A DNA stretch of 64,000 nucleotides from Angiostrongylus vasorum (Eukaryota > Nematoda > Chromadorea > Rhabditida > Metastrongylidae): the NCBI GenBank assembly GCA_018806985.1, contig JADANN010000100.1, forward strand, positions 124,001 through 188,000, read 5' to 3'. A program made the translations under genes and the position numbers. This document shows, in pieces, positions 22,880 through 33,835 of this stretch (its first letter is position 1; each line of letters opens with the position of its first letter). The notes under the pieces were generated by a model. That model had not been told where the DNA came from. It worked only from the letters and a program-made list of their open reading frames with translations, and ran no database searches.

Positions 22880-24470
22880 CATTACAGCATTTATTCACTC
22901 ATAATAGCTAATGTTTCTGTGGTTTCGTCTTGCGAGCGTGGAAGGTGCAAACTGGTATGCAGTCTACTTAGGCGAACACTTTCATAACGCCAACGATAAA
23001 ACTTATTACATAAATTTATATTGGCATAATAAACAGCTTCTTTTAAACACTCACCGTTTTGTTGTTCTTTGGTCTTTCAGTTATTGTTGGAAGTCACCCG
23101 CAGAATTACGCGTGATCATAGGACACTCCTCCTTACGATTCATTTTTGAATTTCTGGAGTTTATCCAAAAACGCTTCAAAAGTTTTACGAGTCGATATTT
23201 TGGATTCCTGTGCGAGGATACTGACTTTTACTTGAAAATCTTCTCCGTTCTGGTTTTGCTTCCTACGTGCGCCTTGTGGAGCATTTGGTTTCATTTTGAA
23301 TTTACCGCGTAGGTGTTCTTTTACACGAGCGCACAGTGGTCTACCCATTTTTTCCAATGTGTTCGTCCTCACATCCTTCACAAAAAATCAAAACCTTGAT
23401 CGCCTCATCCAATTATCGTCTCCGCCTTTACAGCAAATTGTGCAATTCTGCCTTTCACATAGACAGTCATACAAACGGTTATGAACGAGCTGTCGTCTTA
23501 GAGTGCCCAATATTACTTCAACCGCTGCTAACGGATTCGCTAAACCCGGACTTTTAAAGCAACGTTTTATGAGTCTACTTAATTCGTTTGAAATAAAGAG
23601 CATTATAAATGAGGCCTTACTTTCATTAGGCTTATCGTCTGGGTCGCGATGTTTCCCCAAAACCTATTGCGAGTGGCTACCGCTTCGTAACCATTGCAGA
23701 TGGCTATTTTTTGGCACCAAGTGTAATGATCCCTCCTTCCGTTCCCTTCCTCTACGCATGCCGGTGGCTGTTCGAAACATATTTCACACAAATGTCGCTT
23801 TTCTGTATAAGGGGTAAGAAGAGAGGATTTGAACCAGTATCTTCTTTTTATTTACCTTATACTTACCTTAAGGCGCCACTTGTGACTTAGTTGCTTTCGG
23901 ATAGGTGGATTTCAACGTTTAGAAATGGATTACAGTTTCATTTCGGTTTCTCTCTAGTAAATGTTATGTACTCCGGCTGTTCATTCAACAATTCGAAACA
24001 TTTTCTTTTCTTGTATGGTGTAGATGACAAAATAACCATCCATATATCTACAGTAGAGCAATAGCCGAAGATCTATTACTGGTGCTTCTACCTTAGACAT
24101 AAATACAGTGGAAAGACTTGCTGCCATTCGTTGTCCCATTGCCAAACATCTCACTGTGCGAACTGTAATACTTCACAGACCATCTAAAAATTGCGACGTT
24201 TGGGCACTCTTTTATGAGGGCCATGAGCTGATGAATAGAGAAACTCTACGTCTTTATTTCGCCTTTGTCTTTGCAAGGAGTTCGGAAATGAAATGCATAG
24301 AATATCCATTTGACACGTTTGTATAAAGCGGGATAGCGTCAAGAGCTTTATGACGTATGCGCTGTTAGCAAGCAGATTAGGTATACGATCCAGGAATATC
24401 TGGAAATTCGTGAGATTGGGCTCGGATGTGATCCAGCAACTGGATTAAAATTAGTTTTATAAACTAATCT
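22880..24470 (-). mobile_element. Degraded Penelope-like element
   Basis: Minus-strand reading shows GIY-YIG remnants (GRPLCARVKEHL, ILAQESKISTRKTFEAFLDK, around 23133-23381) and a decayed RT motif (YCRYMDG in place of YCRYIDD) near 24050. Frames are broken many times. Confidence 0.65.
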
Positions 24471-26040
24471 ATTCTATCCATGTGCCCTTCCCACAACTTA
24501 AATGAGTTTATCTTTGAATACTGAGAGGTTGGTAGATGACGGGCGACAAAGGGACATCTTCAAGATGTTTTCCTGTTACTTCGTCATTTAACTGGTGAAT
24601 AGTTGCTATGGCTTCCTGCTTCCCTTATAACTGTTAGTCTGCTTATTTTTTCACTTTATTGATTCTTGAAGTTGTCGATACATTTTTTGCGTTGCTGTAA
24701 CTGGAGCTGAACTTTCCCTCACCTTAATGGTCGAAGATTTTGAGGATTTTGTCTAAAAAATATTCGAAAAATGTAGCTGGGACCTTTCTTTTAAAAGGAC
24801 GTTCGAGGAAAACGAGATGACGGTAATGCTCCTACCTCTTGTTTTTCGTTCCTGTGTTGCATTCCCATCTATCCCATTTTATGCACATCGTTTATCCGAC
24901 CTTGAAATAAAAGTCCACCCAGAATCCGTCATTCGTTTTCAACTCGAGTAATTTAGTACAACAAACGCCACAGTATAATAAATTTCGTGAGACAAAATGG
25001 TGCCCAAACAGTGGGATTTCTTTCTAGCTTTTTCCCGTATCACCACAAACTTCATTAATGTATCTTTTCATTAGACCTCTGCCTGTTCTCTACATGAAAC
25101 TATTGAATTGTCGTAGTGGCTAGCAATAAGAAATGCAACACTATCTTCGTCTTTACCTCATAAGTTCCTTTTCTATAAGTTGTCAGCACTACTTTTTTTC
25201 GGATTTTAGATTAGCTATGTTTGGTCAGCATAAATCTCTAGAAAATTCTAGTAAATTAGAAAGCATGAGCCATTCGGACTTTATCAATACCTGAGGAACG
25301 CGCCATGCATTCATGCACTCGACTCAATTCTTACTGTGCTAGTTGGTCAGTGGATTAGGGAGTTAGTCGGATTTGTCTTTTTGTCCGCCAACTGTACGTG
25401 GAATTCTCGACTTTATATGAATTCGCCACGCGGGACTTTTTTCCGTAATTGCCGTAAACAACCTCGAGTTTGGGTTATAACAGTTTATAGCAATAACAAC
25501 GGTACAATAATAATATGTGATATGTGACGATATGTGGTTAGCTGGATATATACGAGCGAGATTGAAATGAGAACAAGTGATACACTTGAAGGAAACTAGG
25601 CGGACACTAGAGTTGGAGCACTGAAGAACTGAGGGACTGGATGAAGACCGGACGAACGCTGCGAACACTTGAAGACGAATGCCGATGGGCTGCATGTATT
25701 ACTTCTGTAGTGGGTGCAGCTTTGCCAGAGGAAACTAAAGACAACGCGTAGAGAGAGGTTCTAATGGTTTTTTCTACCAGCGCAATCTGATAGGGCTACA
25801 TTTGAAGGGGCGCAGCTGCTCGTTCGGAAACTTCTTTGGGACGGCAGATGCTGGAAGGTACATTCAGCTGACTGCTCCTGACTCCCTTTTCAGCCACATG
25901 CGAAATAACTGCATAAAATGGTCGTTAAGAAACAATTCACAGAATGTGCGAGAATAGATGTATAACGATTACAACTAAAACAGTAATTGTTGAAGACATA
26001 AGGTAACAAAGAAATATGAACTATTTGAGGAATAATCCTT
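24470..26040. other. Intergenic: nothing recognised
   Basis: No exon-like frame with splice sites and no clear repeat family member was seen. Confidence 0.4.
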
Positions 26041-26059
26041 TCTGGTTCCGTTTAGCAAA

Positions 26060-26240
26060 CACGAGGTGTTATTTTATTTCTTTATTTACGTACAAGCTGA
26101 CGTTTCGGCGGATTTCGCCTTCCTCAGAGCTTGGGAAGGTCAAGTTGACTGCAATCTACACGGTCAAACGCCTCCATAACCAAACAGAGAAATTGTTGAA
26201 CCAAAATTCCAGTCACATCGAACACATTTGCACACTCACC
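26060..26240 (-). mobile_element. PLE terminal repeat fragment
   Basis: Carries the terminal motif (reverse complement at 26095-26131) followed by the AAGGTCAAGTTGACTGCAAT segment, which also occurs at 51390. No coding sequence. Confidence 0.6.
26095..26131 (-). ncRNA. Hammerhead-ribozyme-like motif, minus strand
   Basis: On the minus strand CAAGCU, CUGAGGA, arm with GGC and GCC, GAAAC, GUC, AGCUUG. Helix I extends to six pairs, with both sides changed relative to the 30964 copy, which looks compensatory. Confidence 0.5.
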
Positions 26241-26577
26241 GCTTTCTATGAGTCTTCCACTAAATATTATAGTGTATGTTCCAGTGGAAGTTTTTTTTTG
26301 TATATTTGGAAAGTACAGAATAGAGCTTTTCCTGGTTGACGCCTGCCAAAACATCTAAGTTGAACAATAAGCTTTCTACTGATTACAAGAATGTTGGAAA
26401 ACACTACTTTACTGAATGAAAAAAAATAACAGAAAAAAAGCGACCTATATAAGGGTTGCAATAGCGAGTGGTTTTGTGGCGATGACATCTTGATTACATC
26501 GATTGTCTTCCATATCATTCACATTGCAGCGAAACTGGAGTTGTGCAGAATAGTTCCTTTGTTTAAGGGTTTCGCAC

Positions 26578-26611
26578 AACACACACACACACGCGCACAC
26601 ACACACACACA
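26578..26611 (+). repeat. AC-rich microsatellite
   Basis: ACACAC interrupted by GCGC. Confidence 0.85.
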
Positions 26612-27465
26612 AAGGGGAACAAAAGAATGCGTTCATGAATATGACTACTTGCACACGAAAGGTTGATGAGTTAACTGAGGCATGGAGGAACTTGAATTCG
26701 CAGATGTTTCACAGAATATCCACGCCTAAGTCCATGTTTAAACCATCATCCATCATCGAAGAACGTCACGTGTCAACGCTTGGAGCCGAAAAGATGTTCC
26801 TCATATGGTAACTTGGAGATGTATGTAATAAAAAGAATGAAAGTATAAAGCTTTTGACGTTAATCAATTCCTGCAGAATAAGATGTGCATTCAACTTCAT
26901 CAAGTATCGTTAGAGGTGGTTGAATTGATTGAATAGCAAAACAACAATTTTAAAACCGGCCGTCATTTAACGTCGGTACCATAATAATCAACATGTGTTT
27001 ATACTGTTCAGCTTACACGAGGTTGATATGAAATGTTCATTCGGCTGATGTTTCGACATCTTCGTCTCCCATCAGAGCCGACGATCCTTGTCGATGGTCC
27101 ACCGTTGTTCCTCTTCTCGAAGTGGCGTCTTCGTCTCGCATCGAGCCGGATCCTCAGCTGAGCACCTCGAATGAGCCGTACTCACCCGTCACGCCCTTTT
27201 ATAAAGGGAAGGGCGGTTGTTCTTGATAAGATTACCCGTTGATATGATTATCCGTCGAAAATAGTTTCTTTTTTCAACGGATATTCTGTAATCTAATAGT
27301 AATCCGGATAACAATTTATTCGCTATGTGCTAGCTAACAAAACACTGCTGCAGGGTGCCTTATCCGTTGAAAAAGAAATTATTTTCAACGGATAATCATA
27401 TCAACAACAACAACCCTGTATAAAAAGCGTCGCAAAAAAACCGTGCATGTTTATAATATGTATGA

Positions 27466-27469
<4 letters not shown>

Positions 27470-27497
<28 letters not shown>
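27470..27497. repeat. TA dinucleotide run
   Basis: Uninterrupted (TA)n inside the 27.0-27.7 kb element. Confidence 0.9.
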
Positions 27498-27501
<4 letters not shown>

Positions 27502-27628
27502 ATAAAAGAGCGTTGACAGGTGAGTATGGCTCATTCGAGATGCTCAAGTGGGGAAGATCGGGTTCGATGCAAGACGAAGACGATATATCGAGAAGATGAA
27601 CAACTGTTGACCATCGAGAAGGGTCGTC

Positions 27629-27664
27629 GGCTTTGATGAAGACGAAGACGTCGAAACGTTAGCC
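27629..27664 (+). ncRNA. Hammerhead-ribozyme-like motif
   Basis: GGCU, UUGAUGA, arm with GAC and GUC able to pair as helix II, GAAAC, GUU, AGCC. The first core base is changed (C to U). Confidence 0.4.
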
Positions 27665-27776
27665 GAATAAACACTCATATCAACCCTCTGTAAGCTCAAC
27701 AATATAAAAGTGATTGAATTTGGACTGTACAATAACTTACGGTTTCTTAGCGATGCACGAAGGCAGTGTTTTCTAG

Positions 27777-28000
27777 ACCATCAGGCAAGTCTGTTATCAA
27801 TTTCCCTGACTATGCAATAATGGAGGACTTGACGATCCAAGAGCGCATAGTCGAAGCAGCTATTGATCCGGTTCGTATCGCAGAGAACGTCGAACCACTG
27901 GGCTACACGCGGATATATGTTATACAAGACATAACTCCTCGTGCTATGTCTATGAAAATACGTGCTGAAAATGGAGGAAAAGAGGAATCGTGGAGTGGAC
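27777..28000 (+). CDS. Isolated candidate exon, product not recognised
   Basis: Between TTTTCTAG and GTAAGA the frame is open for 74 codons (phase 2 in, 1 out). It reads VINFPDYAIMEDLTIQERIV and later GYTRIYVIQDITPRAM. The balanced, non-repetitive composition and good splice sites suggest real coding sequence. No matching exon was found on either side, so it may belong to a gene with other exons not seen by eye, or be a remnant. Confidence 0.4.
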
Positions 28001-28156
28001 GTAAGAGGACGTGAAAGTTCTCTTTAAAAAAACAGCATTCGAGATATTTGTAGACGCAATTTTCACTCATTTGTGTTAAAGCAAAGCAATGGAAGTCTTT
28101 ATAGGGCCTGTACGATTCGTTAGAAGGACATATAAGAAAGTAAATGCATACGTGCA

Positions 28157-28158
<2 letters not shown>

Positions 28159-28192
<34 letters not shown>
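28159..28192. repeat. TA dinucleotide run
   Basis: Uninterrupted (TA)n downstream of the candidate exon at 27777. Confidence 0.9.
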
Positions 28193-28197
<5 letters not shown>

Positions 28198-29589
28198 TAC
28201 ATAGAGAATTAGATACCTATATACTGCCTACATGGATGATTCACACAATTCGTTTCCGGCTCAGCACTTCCATTTGTTTGTCTCCTTTCCAAGCATCGTC
28301 GCAGACGTGCTTGAGAACGTGATAGCCCTCTCTATAATACGACGGCAGACGACCTTAAGTTTTAAAAGCAAGCTGTTGTCACTATGGAATGGTGAGTTTG
28401 TTTCTTTGCAAGTAGGATAACCCATGACGATAATAATTCTCGTCACAACAGGGGTACGAAACAGACCGCTAGAAAGGCATTTAAATACAAAACAAACGTT
28501 TAACTCAGGAAAAAACTTTTCATATTCCTCAATATTGTTTTAACATGCGAAGATCGGTGCGATTCAGGTTCCTTGCGACATGAATATTCATCTACGCAGA
28601 AATGGCATTTTCTTAACTACGAAAGTGCTTTTTCATTCTTGAGCCGAGGTATCTGTAATGAAGCATTCCAAATTCGCCAACACATGTAATTCTAAGCTGA
28701 TCATTGCAAAGACTGTGGAAATTTTCTAGCTAGGACACCAAATTTAGCTCAAGAGGAAAGCAATTTCCTTCCTGGCATTTGGGAGGGTTCTCGCGCGAAA
28801 ATTTCATGTCTCTTTTCCACTTCGTTGAATCTGCCAGGTTTATGATGGTGAGAAACACCTGTCATGAAAAGGAGATAAACCATTGAAGATTGTATTTCTG
28901 TTTCCTCCAAACTTTCTTTTTATTCCGAATAGTTTTTAAAGGGTATGATCATGAGAGGAAGCCTTGGCACCTTGGCATTCGAAATTGCAACAAAACTGAG
29001 TATTTAAAAAACTAGTTTTTCTCTTGATTGATGAATTCATGAAAGAACCACGAAAAAATCAACAAAGACTCGTTTAATTGCTTTCAATTGTTGTTAAAAA
29101 AAAAGGATAGCACTCCTGGAATGGTCTACATATAGTCGAATATGGAAGATGATCCTGGATGAGTAAGTGTGGTCTGTTCATGGGATTCATCCGATCATAA
29201 GGTTCTTCCAAGCTCAAGCTCACATAATTATTTATATGATCTTATAAACTGATCTTCCTTAGCTGGTGCGAGGTTGGTATAGGTCTTCGTTGTCGTTGTC
29301 GTTGTTGTCGGTGTTGTTGGTCGATGGCTGACGTTTCGGCGATTTCGCCTTCCTCAGAGCATCGACATATTTTGTAAAAGAATACTCTTTAATTATTCGC
29401 TGGAAAAAGGTTAAAGTATTAACGAAGATCAAACTTTTAAGTAGACGTCATATCGATCAGAAAGGCTACTCACCGTGATGTTACGAGTGGAACTGGCCCA
29501 CGCGTTATTCACGTGGGGATCGCGAGCGAGGCACACCTCGGAGTCATTCGATGTTACTTAACTTTGTACCAACGTGTCCAATGACTCCG

Positions 29590-30051
29590 CAATGCAAGCC
29601 ATTCTCGAGTTGCTCGTAGAGCACGAAAAGAAAATAAAAACGTACGGCTTGTCGATTGCGCAACTAATGAATCTCTTAAAACAGTGTCTTAGTTGTTCAA
29701 TCTTTAGATGGTCTCGAAAAATATTTTGCACAAATTAGAGGGTTGGCCACGGGGCAGCGTCTATCACCAAGCCTTGCCATCGCTTTCATGTCTAAGGTGG
29801 GAGCTCCAGTTCTCGACCGCCGACCATTACTCTACTGTCGATACATAGACGACTGCTTCATCGTCTGTTACACACAAGAACAGATGGATGAGTGCCTTGA
29901 ATTGTTAAACCGACCGTCAGAATATATAAAATTTACACTAGAAAAAACCAACCGAAAACGGGTTTCCTTTCTTAAACATCCAAATAAAGCTCTCAGAAAG
30001 TGGCTCTATAACAAAAATGGTATCGTAACCCAAGTAGTAAAAATATACTAG
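29590..30051 (+). pseudogene. PLE reverse transcriptase fragment
   Basis: From about 29590 the sequence reads AILELLVEHEKKIKTYG, then LKQCLSCSIFRWS. After a one-base shift near an A run (29717-29721) it continues GQRLSPSLAIAFMS and LLYCRYIDDCFIVC. YIDD is the catalytic RT motif. The frame then decays after 30051. The fingers and most upstream RT motifs are absent, so no active enzyme is expected. Confidence 0.8.
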
Positions 30052-30417
30052 TTCGCTACCTCTCCTCTCTTCCTTCACATATGAAAAAAAGCACTTATCA
30101 AAAACATGTACCGGACGGCTAAAATTGTTTACAGAGGAGAAGAGGAAAGGAAGGAATCGCTAAACCTGGCACGAAAAATTGCCATTTCCAATGGCTACGA
30201 CGTAGAGGCCAATCGGGTTAAACAAAAACCTAAGGTAGTTCCCAAGAATAATGTTTCGGACGTAACTAAGATCCCTTTTTAAGCTACCCTTCATATTAAA
30301 TGAAGTAAGTTACGCCATTAAGAGATGCTTACGAAAAAAGTGATCTTAAAAATTATGTGACGATTATTGACATCCCACCCAATACCCCACGCCGTCAGTT
30401 AGTTCGCAACTGTCACT

Positions 30418-30786
30418 ATGGTCGTTTGTGCAGCTCAGAAAACTGAACGATCTGTCCTAACGAGAGAGACTGGGAATTGCATGAGTTCAGGTATAATATA
30501 CTTGATCTCATGTAACGGACGCTGTGAGGAATATATTGGGGAAACAGGTAGACCGCACTGTGTACGCATAAAAGAAAATCTAGGTAGGAAAGCTAAAATT
30601 CGTCAAAACACTCCTCTGGGTGCGCATAGGGCACAGAAGCACACCGGCGATAATTTTGAAGTGACTGTGTTGATCCGAGCGCAGGAATCGAAAGCATCAA
30701 TGCGCAAAACTCTTGAGGCGTTTTTGGATAAATTTCAAAAATCCAAAGATGAACCGGAAAGACGAATGCCTCACTATCACACGTGA
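30418..30786 (+). pseudogene. PLE GIY-YIG endonuclease domain
   Basis: An open frame with GIIYLISCNGRCEEYIGETG, the GIY-YIG core, followed by the downstream arginine and glutamate-containing helices (RIKENLG, FLDKFQKSKDEPE) up to a stop. It is largely intact but disconnected from the RT. PLEs use this nuclease for integration. Confidence 0.82.
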
Positions 30787-30963
30787 CCTGGCGCCCTGTT
30801 TCAAAATGATATTTTGACCTCAGCGGGTGGGCCAGTCCCACTCGTAACATCACGGTGAGTAGCCTTTCTGTTCGATATGGCATCTATTTGAAACTTTGAT
30901 CTTCATTAATACTTTAGCCTTTTCCACCGAATAATTAAAGTATTCTATTATAAAATACGCCCA

Positions 30964-30999
30964 GGCTCTGAGGAAGGCGAAATCGTCGAAACGTCAGCC
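30964..30999 (+). ncRNA. Hammerhead-ribozyme-like motif at the PLE right end
   Basis: The RNA would read GGCU, CUGAGGA, a short GC-containing arm, GAAAC, GUC, AGCC. GGCU and AGCC pair as helix I, CUGANGA and GAAA are the hammerhead core, and GUC is the usual cleavage triplet. Helix III is almost absent, so it would be a minimal form. An inverted copy is at 29326-29360. Confidence 0.55.
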
Positions 31000-31879
31000 A
31001 ACGACCAACATCTCCAACAACAACGACAACGACAACGAACACCTATACCAACTTCGCATCAGCTAAGGAAGATCAGTTTATAAGATCACATAAATAAATA
31101 TACCAACTATCTATGCCGAGTTTTATAGAAAGTCGGTCTTTTGAGTTATCAAGCTCAAATACTGCTCGTTATCTTCATCCAGAAACTCGACCAAGAAACG
31201 GCCAATACTGGATATCGCTGTTCACTTGCCAGCGACCTAGTTTCCAAATATCTCCTTTTATCAATGCGGTCAAGCCACTGCCTCTGGTGACAAGTGGGGA
31301 CAGCTCTAGCAATGCTGTCTCGACACTTCAAAGAAAAGTCGTCCTCTCCGACCAATAGTATAGTTTGAAGGTATGCTGGGACCTGTACAATTTGTGATAA
31401 TAAGGACTATTCGGACATTCAAAAATGGCATTATAATGCTGTGGTCTTGATGGCATCATCGAATAATCTTTTATTTCAACGCGTTTGGCACCACAGCTAG
31501 TTTTCCTCGTAGTTTGCAGGAAATTTTTTTGGTAACGAGGGATTATTCTCGCCAATAAGAACACTAGTTTGAAAATTTCTTGAAATATGAATTTCTCAAA
31601 AACTTGAGGAAGAAATTTCGACTTTTTAGACTTCTTGTGGTAGAATGAGAAAACTCTTGCATCTTAGACTTCAGTGTTTTTTCATTTCAAATGGTAAAGT
31701 CCGCTGTTCTTGGAGTTACCTTGCGTCGGAAACGCTTTCAACTCTCATATTAAATTCCTACAATTTTACTTTTTTTCATCACTTTTTTTCTGAACTAGAA
31801 AATACATCTAAATAAAAGCTTGAGTTAGGTACCATTCTAGATTTTTTATTTTTATTCTATATGACCTTTTTTTCACGTC

Positions 31880-32215
31880 TAACGCGGGGATACCAGCACC
31901 TCTCACATTCGATTCGCTTCCTCGCATCCATTACGAAGATCTTCCAAGTTTACGTGTGGTTCGGTTGCTACTTGAGATTTTTTCATTTCATCTCGGGTGT
32001 CATAGAATGCTGGTCGAGCAATTCTCCCTGGAGTCCTGGGATAGGTGGGCTGGAGCGTTTCCAGTTGCATTGCAGAGAGTGATTTTTTTCTAGACAAGTC
32101 CGGTGCCAATTTCCCCCTTCCGCGAAGAAATGAGAGGCTTGGTTGGCCCGGAGCGGAATCGAACTAGCACCGTGTTCGTGATGACGGACATCACTACCAC
32201 TGTGCTATCATCCCC
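31880..32215 (-). repeat. tRNA-derived family D repeat
   Basis: Read on the minus strand it starts GATAGCACAGTGGTAGTGAT (A box) and GTGCTAGTTCGATTCCGC (B box). The body then carries CCAACCAAGCC and ends at CGAATGTGAGAGGTGC. Confidence 0.65.
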
Positions 32216-32324
32216 TACTGCTCTAGATATTTTTGAAGAATTACTTTCGTTAAGCCTTCTTGCGAATAATGAATACTTTCTCCCAAGATCATTCCCGTTG
32301 CCGGACGATTTTTGATGGCACCGT

Positions 32325-32475
32325 TAGGGTAAGAAACTGGCTGAGAGAAAGGCAAACTGAGAACCTTAGTGGTGCCGTGCATAATACGTGAACACCTATA
32401 AACGGTAATCGCAGGTTCAAATCTGAACTGGGGTCTGAGTTTTGCAAATATCTCAGCGTCAGTATGGTTGCAAAT
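32325..32475 (+). repeat. SINE-like family A, partial copy
   Basis: Contains the GGCTGAGAGAAAGGC block, AATCGCAGGTTCAAATCTGA (B-box-like) and GAGTTTTGCAAATATCTCA. Confidence 0.5.
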
Positions 32476-32929
32476 CAATGCTTTGTTTTGTTCTTGAACT
32501 TACACGAGATTGTTGGCAAAAAAAAACTCCTTGCTGTGCCGACGTTTAGGCGCCGTCGCCTTCTTCACGGACGCACCGAGTCGAAACGAATGTCTACAGC
32601 ACTTGTTTTCCTTTTTTTATTGCTCTACCGGCTAAGATTACTTCATTCGACTACTGTTCCACTTTACTCGATACGAATGCGAAGAACTAAATCGGAAAAA
32701 TGAGCGGCAGTGGACAATCTACTCGAATAATTTCGGCTCTGAAAAAAGCGACCTTATCAAAATTGTCAACAATGAGCAGCTTTTGGTAGCTGAAGTAAGG
32801 GCATGATTAGAACAAAATATTTGGGATAGTGTGTCCTCTTCACTGACTTGAGCAATTCTTCGCTTTCTTAGTTTTATTATTTAATTCACATGACCCATCA
32901 CTACATCTACTGTGTGGATTCCAGCAACT

Positions 32930-33215
32930 GTTGCACCCCATTAGTCCCATCGCATCCATCATCCACGTATTATTCAAACTTTTCAAAGTGCAGGTTACGA
33001 ATGTTGTTGAATATTGGTCGAGTCAATTCTCTACCATATCGTGGGGCAGCTGTGCCAGTGCATTACTGCGTGAATTTGAAGGAATGAGTTGGGCCCAGAC
33101 AAGTCTGCTACCAACTTTCCGATCACGGAGGAAGAAGAGCCGGGTCAAGCCTGGGCGAGATCAGACCAGCACTGTACTCGTGAGGAGCAGCATCACTGCC
33201 AGTACGCTGCTAGTC
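32930..33215 (-). repeat. tRNA-derived family D repeat
   Basis: Diverged copy with the same body order. On the plus strand it shows AGACAAGTCTGCTACCAACT and GCGAGATCAGACCAGCACTG. Confidence 0.55.
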
Positions 33216-33504
33216 CTCCTCAATGGTAGCTGTGCTTTCCTATTCCATAATCGTAATGAGTGTGCTTATTGTTGTTGATAGAATTAATGAGATCTCTTCC
33301 AATGCGGACCAATCAGACTGACAAATTTCTAATGCGGAAGCGTACAACACTGCTTCTGGATATCATTACAGAACATGCTTCGGTCTACCATCATGATATT
33401 ACAAGTAATGCCCTTAACATGTTGTTTCGTTTCTGAGCGTCTACAAATCTTCAAACTATTTCTTTTATTTATTTTATATGAGTAGCCTTCACGTCTTTTG
33501 TGCT

Positions 33505-33835
33505 AATCTCAGCACCTCCCACATTCGATTCGTTTCCTCGCATCCATTCTTCAAGAAGATCTTCCAACTTTTTACGTGTGGCTTCGGTTGCTGCTTGAGG
33601 ATTTTCACTTCATCTTGAGTGTCGTAAAATGCTGTTCGAGCAATTCTCCTGGAGCCCAGAGATAGCCGGGCTGGAGCGTTCCCAATTGGAATGCAGAGAG
33701 TGGTTTTTCCCCCAGATAAGTCCGGTACCAATTTCCCGACCGCGGAGGGATGAGAGGCCTGGTTGGCCAGGGGCCGAATCGAACTAATACCATGCTCGTG
33801 TCAACAGGCTGCCACTGTGCTATCCGCCCCTTGTT
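33505..33835 (-). repeat. tRNA-derived family D repeat
   Basis: Good copy; CACATTCGATTCGTTTCCTC and GGGCCGAATCGAACTAATAC on the plus strand match 31.9-32.2 kb. Confidence 0.65.

Larger units (their letters stand above)
27011..27695. mobile_element. Short non-autonomous element with inverted ends carrying hammerhead-like motifs
   Basis: The ends GCTTACACGAGGTTGATATG and its inverted partner (27676-27695) bound a 685-bp element. Both ends carry the 36-nt motif, inverted at 27043-27079 and direct at 27629-27664. No coding capacity was seen. A second inverted pair lies inside (27238-27275 and 27369-27405). Confidence 0.65.
29229..31099 (+). mobile_element. Penelope-like retroelement (PLE), internally shortened, with inverted terminal repeats
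   Basis: Inverted terminal repeats of about 260 bp (29229-29500 and 30825-31099) flank reverse-transcriptase and GIY-YIG remnants. The outer ends share TTATAAACTGATCTTCCTTA in opposite orientation. Reverse transcriptase followed by a GIY-YIG nuclease is the diagnostic order of Penelope-like elements. It is defective: the N-terminal half of RT is missing and the frame is broken at several points. Confidence 0.85.

Noticed and set aside
22911..23312. 133-codon plus-strand frame
   Set aside because: It is antisense to the GIY-YIG remnant of a degraded Penelope-like element.
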